Source: CAYNDB01 sp964395915 | GTDB taxonomy: Bacteria; Nitrospinota_A; UBA7883; JAJRTC01 | Length of the DNA stretch: 11,342 nt | Direction of reading: 5' to 3' | Assembly: GCA_964395915.1 (NCBI GenBank) | Contig: CAYNDB010000083.1 | Coordinates: 1-11,342, forward strand | Part shown: positions 1-5,123 of the stretch, piece after piece | Layout: every line of letters begins with the position of its first letter | Position numbering within the stretch: position 1 is the first letter of the stretch | The notes under the pieces: model-generated | Told to the model about the DNA's origin: nothing | Databases searched by the model: none | Seen by the model: only the letters and a program-made list of their open reading frames with translations | Position numbers and translations under genes: made by a program

Positions 1-150
1 AGCGTTGTATATGAGCTTGTCGATTGGCGCGCCCCTGAATGCGGCAGGGTCGGTAATTTTTACGGTCTCCCCGATTTCCGCGCAACCTGAGACAATTTCC
101 TTTAGCTGTTCTGATGCATTTACCTTCATAGAGACGTCATAAGCAGGCAT
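1..150 (-). CDS. Unidentified protein, N-terminal 50 residues only
   Basis: A minus-strand reading frame starts with ATG at 150-148 and stays open to the left edge, giving 50 residues and no stop. The start is supported by an AAAGGAG Shine-Dalgarno sequence at 159-165, about 8 bases upstream. The protein begins MPAYDVSMKVNASEQLKEIV and continues with a polar, mixed-charge stretch containing a Cys (residue 23). There is no signal peptide and no membrane segment. I do not recognise the family from this fragment, and no function is proposed. It diverges from the HU gene across a 472-base intergenic region, so its promoter must lie there. The real gene extends beyond the window. Confidence 0.7.
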   Translation of the reverse strand, partial: MPAYDVSMKVNASEQLKEIVSGCAEIGETVKITDPAAFRGAPIDKLIYNA

Positions 151-367
151 TTCCTAGGCTCCTTTAAATAGTACCCAAAAAAAATTCTATGTTTTTCAAA
201 AAAATCGTGGAATGTCCACTAATGACAATTCAGGTTAACTTGTTGCTTATTTTAACAAAGCATAACCTTCTTTAACATCTTTTGAAAGATATTATGTCAG
301 ATCAAGTGGGGCGCAAGCTTTTACCAGCTCCTCAAATTATCGGGAAAAAGAATGAAACTATTACTTT

Positions 368-430
368 TTTTAATGGGCAAATACAAATAAAACTTACTTT
401 GTTAAGCGAGGTTATGTTTGCCCGTTAAAA
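368..430. repeat. 14-bp inverted repeat with 35-base loop
   Basis: TTTTAATGGGCAAA at 368-381 is complementary to TTTGCCCGTTAAAA at 417-430, with a single mismatch that becomes a G-U pair in RNA. Neither side is followed by a T-tract in the direction that would make a typical intrinsic terminator. It may be a binding site, an RNA structure of an untranslated leader, or the remnant of a small element. Confidence 0.6.
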
Positions 431-441
431 GTTCTGTGAAA

Positions 442-546
442 ATTAATACAACGAAAATTCCCCCCAACTCGATTTGAGCAAATAAAACTGCCTGCAAACC
501 GAGTTTTCAGTTTTTGGCGTCATATGAATATTTCTGTTGTATTAAT
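442..546. repeat. Nested inverted repeats upstream of the HU gene
   Basis: The outer arms are perfect: ATTAATACAAC (442-452) and GTTGTATTAAT (536-546). Inside lie AACTCG (466-471)/CGAGTT (500-505) and AAAACTG (484-490)/CAGTTTT (508-514). The inner pairs are partly mutually exclusive. The element ends 76 bases before the HU start. It could be a folded 5' leader if transcription begins upstream of it, or a paired operator if the promoter lies between it and HU. Confidence 0.55.
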
Positions 547-622
547 ATGTAATCTTTGATAAAAACTTTCCATTCTTAAGTTATCTGAGTGCATTACAAA
601 ATATAGTAAGGAGAACCATTTC

Positions 623-916
623 ATGGCAGCCAAGAAACCGATGACCAAAGCTCAGCTGGCGGATACCATCGCCAAAAAAGCCGACATCACAAAAAAACTA
701 GCAACACAGATTCTGGACGATTTGGCCACTATCGCCTACAAGGAAGCAAAGGTAGGGTTCACCCTTCCCGGTCTTGGCAAGCTGGTTTTAGTGCAACGGA
801 AAGCTCGCATGGGGCGCAACCCTCAAACAGGTGAAGAGATCAAAATCCCAGCAAAGAAAGTTGTGAAATTCCGCGTGGCCAAAGCCTGCAAAGACGGCGT
901 AATGGTAAAAAAATAA
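623..916 (+). CDS. HU-family DNA-binding protein
   Basis: A small basic protein of 97 residues, the normal length for the HU/IHF family. These proteins form dimers that bend and compact DNA in the nucleoid. The N-terminal helices (about residues 6-46) begin MTKAQLADTIAKKADITKK, matching the family's opening. The beta-arm follows, with the signature GFTLPGLGKL (about 45-54) and RMGRNPQTGEEIKIPAKK (about 62-79), including the conserved RNPQTG tip that intercalates into DNA. The C-terminus is a basic helix. A TAAGGAG Shine-Dalgarno sequence lies 9 bases before the ATG. The gene is monocistronic, with no close plus-strand neighbour. HU cannot be told from IHF with certainty, but the RNPQTG/IPAKK arm favours HU. 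Confidence 0.93.
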   Translation: MAAKKPMTKAQLADTIAKKADITKKLATQILDDLATIAYKEAKVGFTLPGLGKLVLVQRKARMGRNPQTGEEIKIPAKKVVKFRVAKACKDGVMVKK

Positions 917-933
917 AGCAGGGTTATTATTTA

Positions 934-1040
934 GCCGGTTTCCATATCCGGCCCAGAGTTCTTTCGCACAACTTTTGAGAAGATGTACAAAGAAATGTTT
1001 TGCGCAAAAGGTCGTAAAAAACAAGCTCCGGGCCGGATAT
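934..1040. other. Structured region after HU with competing stem-loops
   Basis: GCCGG (934-938) can pair with CCGGC (948-952). Alternatively 944-958 (ATATCCGGCCCAGAG) can pair with 1026-1040 (CTCCGGGCCGGATAT), 14 of 15 bases with one G-U. The middle segment is shared, so the two folds exclude each other. The 67-base loop of the long stem contains a 12-bp palindrome, TTTTGCGCAAAA (998-1009). A T-rich stretch (1051-1070) follows but is not a clean T-tract. It may be a 3' untranslated structure or terminator of the HU message, or a small RNA. No gene is evident from 917 to 1202. Confidence 0.4.
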
Positions 1041-1135
1041 TCGCTTCCCCGTATTTTTCAGATTCCTTTTAGACAGACCATCCCCCTTGCTGTTTAACTA
1101 TTAAAGTTACATCAGGGAAATACATCTTGCAGGGT

Positions 1136-1190
1136 AACCCCAAATAGGCAAACCCGTGGCTCGGGGAGCCACCAATATTTGCCAGGGGTT
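1136..1190. terminator. Three-tier stem-loop, possible terminator of the HTH gene
   Basis: Three helices stack with small internal loops: AACCCC (1136-1141)/GGGGTT (1185-1190), GGCAAA (1147-1152)/TTTGCC (1178-1183) and GTGGCT (1156-1161)/AGCCAC (1167-1172), with a CGGGG loop. It begins 12 bases beyond the stop of the minus-strand HTH gene, the right place for a terminator. No continuous T-tract follows on either strand, so a processed or regulatory RNA fold is also possible. Confidence 0.45.
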
Positions 1191-1202
1191 TAAAGTTAAG
1201 TA

Positions 1203-1622
1203 CTACCTTTTAGTCAAAACTTTATTTTTCGCGCCAAGGTCATATGTGAGCTTTTCCAGCAATCCTTCCAGTAACGTAATGTCGTCTGTACTCCTTGAAG
1301 CGTACAATTCCTTTACTTTTTCGAGAGAATGAGCTCTTCTCAAGTTCATTTCTCCATAAACCGGGTTGCTCTCGCGCACCATAGGAAGATTGTCTATCTG
1401 GTCGACATCAACAGCCCTGCCGGTCAGCAACCAATCGAGCGAACAACCAGAATAGTTTTGAATTTTCAATAGGTTTTCATAAGTAGGAATCTTCCCTTTC
1501 TGCCAGTAATACTGAAACAGCCCTTTCTCGATTCCCACCTTCCGAGCCCAGGTATATGGTTTCTCACCTTTCATAAGCAACATTAACCTGTCTTTAAACG
1601 TTTGAGTTCTCTCCCCTCCCAC
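1203..1622 (-). CDS. Small transcriptional regulator with CI-repressor-like helix-turn-helix
   Basis: A 139-residue soluble protein. Residues about 8-68 resemble the phage CI repressor-type helix-turn-helix: KDRLMLLMKG, then WARKVGIEKGLFQYYWQKG as the turn and recognition helix, then IPTYENLLKIQNYSGCSLDWLLTG. The closing SLDWLLTG is a hallmark of these domains. The C-terminal half (about 85-139) is polar and helical. It lacks the S24 peptidase domain of full-length CI/LexA-like repressors, so autocleavage is not expected. The start is GTG (1622-1620), chosen because an AGGAGG sequence lies a few bases upstream; an overlapping ATG at 1624 is in another frame. It probably binds DNA as a dimer, perhaps repressing its own promoter or the lipid operon upstream. 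The target is unknown. Confidence 0.75.
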   Translation of the reverse strand: MGGERTQTFKDRLMLLMKGEKPYTWARKVGIEKGLFQYYWQKGKIPTYENLLKIQNYSGCSLDWLLTGRAVDVDQIDNLPMVRESNPVYGEMNLRRAHSLEKVKELYASRSTDDITLLEGLLEKLTYDLGAKNKVLTKR

Positions 1623-1648
1623 ATTTCCTCCTTCTTCCCCACCATCTT

Positions 1649-1677
1649 TATATATTTATAATAATTAAATAATGCAA
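1649..1677 (-). promoter_or_regulatory. Candidate sigma-70 promoter of the HTH gene
   Basis: On the minus strand TTGCAT (1677-1672) and TATATA (1654-1649) are separated by exactly 17 bases, and the start codon follows about 27 bases later. The area is very AT-rich, so the -10 match is easy to obtain by chance. The spacing and position support it. The rest of 1678-1863 shows no convincing gene. Confidence 0.4.
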
Positions 1678-1863
1678 GATGAGCCTAAAGCGCTTCTATT
1701 GCGTACTAAATTTATAACATACAGAAGAGATAAAAGTAAATAACATGCTCATACATGAACGCATCGAACAATACGACAAAAGTTATAAAACAATGGCAAA
1801 CCCTGAATAAAAATCAAGCAAAGCGCCTGTGCGCCCGTCTCTGATCTACCCTCCTCTATACTT

Positions 1864-2667
1864 TTATACTTTTTTCAGAGCTTCGGATATTACGGATTTA
1901 TCAAAATAGTTTACCTCCATTCCAGCGTCAACAATTATCTTTTGGGTGTTTATTCCGCTGGAGGCGGAGCTTAATAAAAAAACAACTGCATTGGCCGCTT
2001 CTTCTGTGGCGACAGCCCTTTTGCGCGGGATGATTTTTTCGGCGTAAAGATAAGAATCGACATATCCCGGTATCCCCGCCGATGCGGAAGTCTTCAACAA
2101 TCCCGGAGCCACCGCATTGAACCTCACTTCGCTAAACGCGCTGAAACTTTTGGCAAGGAACGATAACGAGGAATCCAGCGCGGCCTTTATCGGGGCCATA
2201 TATCCATAATTTTCAGCCGCCATCCGCGTCGTCGAAATCGAAACTGTCACAACAGACGCTTTTTTGTCCAGCAAAGATTTGAACGCGTTGGAAATGGTGA
2301 CAAGGGAAAAGCAGGAAATATCGAGAGCCCGCATGAAATCTTCTTTCCCAATTTCATGAAACGGCTTGAATCCATCTGAATAATTCGCAAACGCCACAGA
2401 ATGCAAGATTCCATTTATAACAGGATGCCTGACGCCAACAGACTCAGCCAACCTCTCAACATTCTCTCTGGATGAAACGTCGCACAAGTGGGCCTCCGAA
2501 CCGGGGAAAAGCTTCTCCACAGCTTTTTTCTTTTCCTCGTCTTCAACGGAGAAAACAACCTTCCCGCCTTCCTTGACAATTACATCCGCGGCAAATCGCG
2601 CCACGCTTTTCCTGTTGGCCACGCCAAACACCAGGAATGTTTTATCTTTAAAGTCGAGAAAACTCAC
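1864..2667 (-). CDS. fabI: FabI-like enoyl-ACP reductase (SDR family)
   Basis: Predicted to reduce trans-2-enoyl-ACP with NAD(P)H, the last step of chain elongation. The 267-residue length is typical of FabI. FGVANRKSVA (14-23) matches the divergent FabI nucleotide-binding loop (GVAxxxSIA) rather than the classic SDR TGxxxGIG. HSVAFA (89-94) matches the FabI HSIxFA segment. Tyr154-x6-Lys161 is the FabI catalytic pair, followed by AALDSSLSFLA and the C-terminal TQKIIVDAGM. The second FabI active-site tyrosine (Tyr146 in E. coli) appears to be Ile144, within SIST. The start is GTG, with AGGAG about 8 bases upstream. A 46-base gap separates it from the dehydratase; it is the last gene of the operon. 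A FabI-like paralogue with altered substrate is more likely than the housekeeping enzyme. Confidence 0.8.
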   Translation of the reverse strand: MSFLDFKDKTFLVFGVANRKSVARFAADVIVKEGGKVVFSVEDEEKKKAVEKLFPGSEAHLCDVSSRENVERLAESVGVRHPVINGILHSVAFANYSDGFKPFHEIGKEDFMRALDISCFSLVTISNAFKSLLDKKASVVTVSISTTRMAAENYGYMAPIKAALDSSLSFLAKSFSAFSEVRFNAVAPGLLKTSASAGIPGYVDSYLYAEKIIPRKRAVATEEAANAVVFLLSSASSGINTQKIIVDAGMEVNYFDKSVISEALKKV

Positions 2668-2713
2668 CAGACTCTCCTGTAACCGGTTCTACCTGTCATA
2701 TGCATATATTATT

Positions 2714-3151
2714 TTATCCACGCGCGGGTATCATTGCGCAGGTAAAGGAAAGGCTAGCCGCAAGCTTGCCATCCGACAAGACTTTTCCCTTCATATAAAA
2801 AGCGAACCCAAGACGATCTACAAGCTCGGCTTCAATTCTTATAACATCTCCGGGCCGAACCATTTTTTTAAGCTTCGCGTCCTTTATCCTCGTCACCGCA
2901 GGAACGTCCCCTGTTTTTTCGTCAAAATGTTGAGATAAAAGTATCGCCCCGGCCTGAAACACGCTCTCACATAAAAGAGCGCCCGGCATAATCGGAAAAT
3001 CGGGATAGTGTCCTTTAAAAAAATCCAGATCGGGCGATAATCTTTTCTCCGCAACGATACGTTTTTCATCCATTTCTATAACCCTGTCCACAAAAAGGAA
3101 AGGGGGCCGGTGTGGTATGGCGCGATATATGTCTTCTATGCTCTCATTCAT
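2714..3151 (-). CDS. fabZ: FabZ-like 3-hydroxyacyl-ACP dehydratase
   Basis: Predicted hot-dog-fold dehydratase converting 3-hydroxyacyl-ACP to trans-2-enoyl-ACP in the cytoplasm. It has 145 residues, the normal FabZ length. PHRPPFLFVDRV (13-24) is the family's opening motif. FKGHYPDFPIMPGALLCES (45-63) holds the catalytic His48 and Glu62 with the FabZ spacing of 14. The Asp in place of the common Gly (HYPDFP for HFPGxP) is a mild variation. It lies 9 bases after the ketoreductase stop, with only a weak Shine-Dalgarno sequence (ACGGT), so translation is probably coupled. It supplies the dehydration step between the FabG-like and FabI-like enzymes. FabA-type isomerase activity cannot be excluded, but the sequence reads as FabZ. 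Confidence 0.88.
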   Translation of the reverse strand: MNESIEDIYRAIPHRPPFLFVDRVIEMDEKRIVAEKRLSPDLDFFKGHYPDFPIMPGALLCESVFQAGAILLSQHFDEKTGDVPAVTRIKDAKLKKMVRPGDVIRIEAELVDRLGFAFYMKGKVLSDGKLAASLSFTCAMIPARG

Positions 3152-3160
3152 ACCGTTCGA

Positions 3161-3895
3161 TTAAAATCCGCCGGTGACATCAAGAGTGGCCCCTGTGATA
3201 TATGAGGCCCCGGAGCCGGCGAGAAATACAACGGCATAAGCCACCTCTTCTGGAACTCCGAACCTTTTCAACGGAACCATATCACAATACGCTTTTTTCT
3301 GTTCGTCAGGCAGATCACCGATAAAATCGGTGTCGATAAAACCTGGCGACACGCAGTTAGCGGTGATTTTACGGCTCGCCACCTCTTTGGCCAACGACCT
3401 TGTGAAGCCAATCTGCCCCGCCTTGCTTGCGGCATAGTTCGCCTGACCGGCAAAACCGTGCGTCCCAATAGGGCTTGTGATGTTTATTATTCTGCCATAC
3501 CTTTTACGGCTCATCAGGCGCACCGCCATCTTGCACATATGGAAGGTTCCGGAAAGGTTGACGTCTATAACCGTCTTCCACTCCTCCTCGCTCATGAGCC
3601 CCACAATCGCGTCGCGCCGGATACCGGCTACATTCACAAGGATATCGAGTTTTTCATTTTTATCGCTAAAGTCATTGTAGAACGATTCAACAGCGGAAAA
3701 ATCGGCGACATTCAGCCGAACTGTTTCAAGCTGCGTCCCATGCTCTTCGTTATCTTTTTTAAAAGCGGCCGCTTTTTCGTCATTTCCGCCATATACGGCC
3801 ACAACTTTCGCCCCTTGCAAAAGCAGAGCCTCGCATACAGCCCTTCCGATACCCCTTGTGCCGCCTGTAACTATAGCTGTCTGACCATCAAACAT
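3161..3895 (-). CDS. fabG: FabG-like 3-oxoacyl-ACP reductase
   Basis: Predicted NADPH-dependent short-chain dehydrogenase that reduces 3-oxoacyl-ACP to 3-hydroxyacyl-ACP. The 244 residues match FabG. TGGTRGIG (10-17) is the cofactor-binding motif, NVAG (88-91) the structural motif, and the catalytic tetrad is complete: Asn113, Ser141, Tyr154 and Lys158 (NYAASKAG). The sequence around VSPGFIDTD (182-190) and the C-terminal TGATLDVTGGF are also classic. Ser141 sits in ITSPIGTHG instead of the usual SSVxGxxG. The ATG is 6 bases after the stop of the flavoenzyme, with GGGGA about 11 bases upstream. It is embedded in the operon with dehydratase and enoyl reductase downstream, which supports acyl-ACP rather than another ketone as substrate. 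Confidence 0.9.
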   Translation of the reverse strand: MFDGQTAIVTGGTRGIGRAVCEALLLQGAKVVAVYGGNDEKAAAFKKDNEEHGTQLETVRLNVADFSAVESFYNDFSDKNEKLDILVNVAGIRRDAIVGLMSEEEWKTVIDVNLSGTFHMCKMAVRLMSRKRYGRIINITSPIGTHGFAGQANYAASKAGQIGFTRSLAKEVASRKITANCVSPGFIDTDFIGDLPDEQKKAYCDMVPLKRFGVPEEVAYAVVFLAGSGASYITGATLDVTGGF

Positions 3896-3901
3896 ATTCG
3901 C

Positions 3902-5122
3902 TCATTCCCCAAGATATTTATCCACTTCATTGGCCACTATAACACCGTAGTTGGCCGCGCCCAGCCATCCGGACATGATTATCGCCACAGATCCTGTATG
4001 AAAAAGCCCCGGCGCCTCATTCGGCAACCCCTGGCTTATCTCAAGCCCTTCGAACTTCGTCCCGAACGACGATCCGCCAAGATGCAGGGTATACCGCTTG
4101 AACGTGCGTGGTGTGGAGACTTCAATGTGGTCTATCTTTTCTCTTATATTCGGCAAATATTTTTCAAGCGCGTCGAGCGCGTCTTCGGCAAGCTTGGCCT
4201 TGTCTTTTACATACTGTTCCTCTGGAATGTCCACCCAGTCCTCATACCGCGCATTGGACGAAGCGACAATAGAACATAGCCCATGACCCGGCCTTGAATC
4301 GGGATAATACATAGAAAAAGTCCGGCTCGTAACATCCTTGGCGAGCATAAGCTCCGCGTCGAATTTTTCCGCCGTCGACGTAAATAACAAGTCGCCAACG
4401 TAATCTATTTCCTCGCCCGCCTTGAGTCCNNNNNNNNNNNNNNNNNNNNNNNNNNNNNNNNNNNNNNNNNNNNNNNNNNNNNNNNNNNNNNNNNNNNNNN
4501 NNNNNNNNNNNNNNNNNNNNNNNNNNNNNGTGTACACGCCCTTATTCATAAAGTTGCTGAATACTATGCCGTAGGTGATCGCCTCATCGTCCAGCGTAGA
4601 CCCGTTGGCGTATGTGATAGGCTCCATTAAAAGCCTGTGGACATCGCTCCTGCCGGGGAAAAACTCATCGAACAGCTGACGAATGGTTTTCCCATCGTCG
4701 TCGTAAAAATTCATTGACCGTGTAACGCTGAAAAACCGTTCCACAACATCGAAGTCTATACTGAATCGCTCTACGAGAAGCCTGATGAAATCTTCACGGT
4801 TATATGTAGTCTCAAGCTGAAACTGTGGATTGTCAAATCGAATACCTTTAAGTTGCACAATACGGTCGGCGATATCCTTGCTCCAGTATTTACGGCAAGT
4901 TTTTATCATCCCTACGGGAAATCCATGCAGGGCTACATCGAAAATATGTTTTTTGCGTCTGAACCATGTCGCCAACCCGCCAAGCTGGATATGATGCTCC
5001 AGCAGAATAACAGACCGACCGGCTCTCGCCAGCCTGTTGGCGCATGTAAGACCACCCAACCCGGAGCCTATGACAATGCAGTCATATTCACTCTTGAGAC
5101 CGGCAAGACCACGTACAGCCAT
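3902..5122 (-). CDS. Phytoene desaturase/carotenoid isomerase-like FAD oxidoreductase, copy 2 (interrupted by assembly gap)
   Basis: A second member of the CrtI/CrtISO/retinol-saturase flavoprotein family, paralogous to the gene just upstream. The FAD dinucleotide-binding motif is VIGSGLGGLTCANRLARAG (17-35), with the ribose-binding Glu42 in LLEHH and the following LGGLATWFRRKKHIFDVALHG (47-67). The C-terminus carries STPRTFKRYTLHLGGSSFGT (335-354) and GLFHTGSVAIIMSGWLGAANYG (372-393), the family's second FAD-contact region. The 34 residues at 198-231 are Ns in the DNA. Alignment by eye to copy 1 suggests about 93 residues are really missing, which would give about 465 in total. The first 11 residues precede the usual start. 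The ATG is 1 base beyond the previous stop, with AAAGG upstream. Substrate unknown; probably a chain bound to the cluster's ACP. Confidence 0.82.
   Translation of the reverse strand: MAVRGLAGLKSEYDCIVIGSGLGGLTCANRLARAGRSVILLEHHIQLGGLATWFRRKKHIFDVALHGFPVGMIKTCRKYWSKDIADRIVQLKGIRFDNPQFQLETTYNREDFIRLLVERFSIDFDVVERFFSVTRSMNFYDDDGKTIRQLFDEFFPGRSDVHRLLMEPITYANGSTLDDEAITYGIVFSNFMNKGVYXXXXXXXXXXXXXXXXXXXXXXXXXXXXXXXXXXGLKAGEEIDYVGDLLFTSTAEKFDAELMLAKDVTSRTFSMYYPDSRPGHGLCSIVASSNARYEDWVDIPEEQYVKDKAKLAEDALDALEKYLPNIREKIDHIEVSTPRTFKRYTLHLGGSSFGTKFEGLEISQGLPNEAPGLFHTGSVAIIMSGWLGAANYGVIVANEVDKYLGE
4430..4529. other. Assembly gap of 100 Ns inside the second flavoenzyme
   Basis: Exactly 100 undetermined bases, the conventional placeholder for a gap of unknown size. 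Reading frames on both sides happen to match with 100 Ns inserted. Comparison with the paralogue suggests the true missing length is nearer 280 bases, so downstream coordinates to the right are probably underestimates. Confidence 0.95.
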
Positions 5123-5123
5123 A

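Larger units (their letters stand above)
151..622. other. Gene-free divergent intergenic region rich in inverted repeats
   Basis: No coding frame is supportable in these 472 AT-rich bases between the divergent left-edge gene and HU. They hold a GTGGA-ATG-TCCAC palindrome (207-219) and a hairpin with GGTTA (233-237) against TAACC (263-267) enclosing TTGTT/AACAA. They also hold the two larger inverted repeats listed separately. The boxes TTAACAAAG (252-260) and CATAACC (261-267) recur inverted as CTTTGTTAA (397-405) and GGTTATG (410-416). I found no promoter with good boxes and spacing for either gene. The HU ribosome binding site (TAAGGAG, 607-613) lies at the right end. Confidence 0.6.

Noticed and set aside
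788..1024. Minus-strand 78-residue frame over the HU gene
   Set aside because: It is antisense to a clear HU gene, has no ribosome site and encodes no recognisable domain.
983..1072. 29-codon plus-strand frame downstream of HU, preceded by GAGAAG
   Set aside because: The purine-rich stretch touches the ATG, the frame lies in a hairpin region, and the peptide resembles nothing known to me.
1136..1190. Possible cyclic-di-GMP (GEMM) riboswitch because of the GGCAAACC sequence
   Set aside because: The conserved GGGACGCAAAGCC part and the second stem of that class are absent, and the element is downstream of genes on both strands.
1807..1834. GC-rich mini-hairpin (GCGC/GCGC) followed by T-rich sequence after the FabI-like gene
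   Set aside because: The stem is only 4 bp and the T-stretch is interrupted, so it is too weak to call as the operon terminator.
1745..1844. Two overlapping short plus-strand frames (ATG at 1745, 21 aa; ATG at 1755, 29 aa) divergent from the HTH gene, in a Cro/CI-like arrangement
   Set aside because: Neither has a Shine-Dalgarno sequence, both are within chance length, and the peptides show no recognisable helix-turn-helix.
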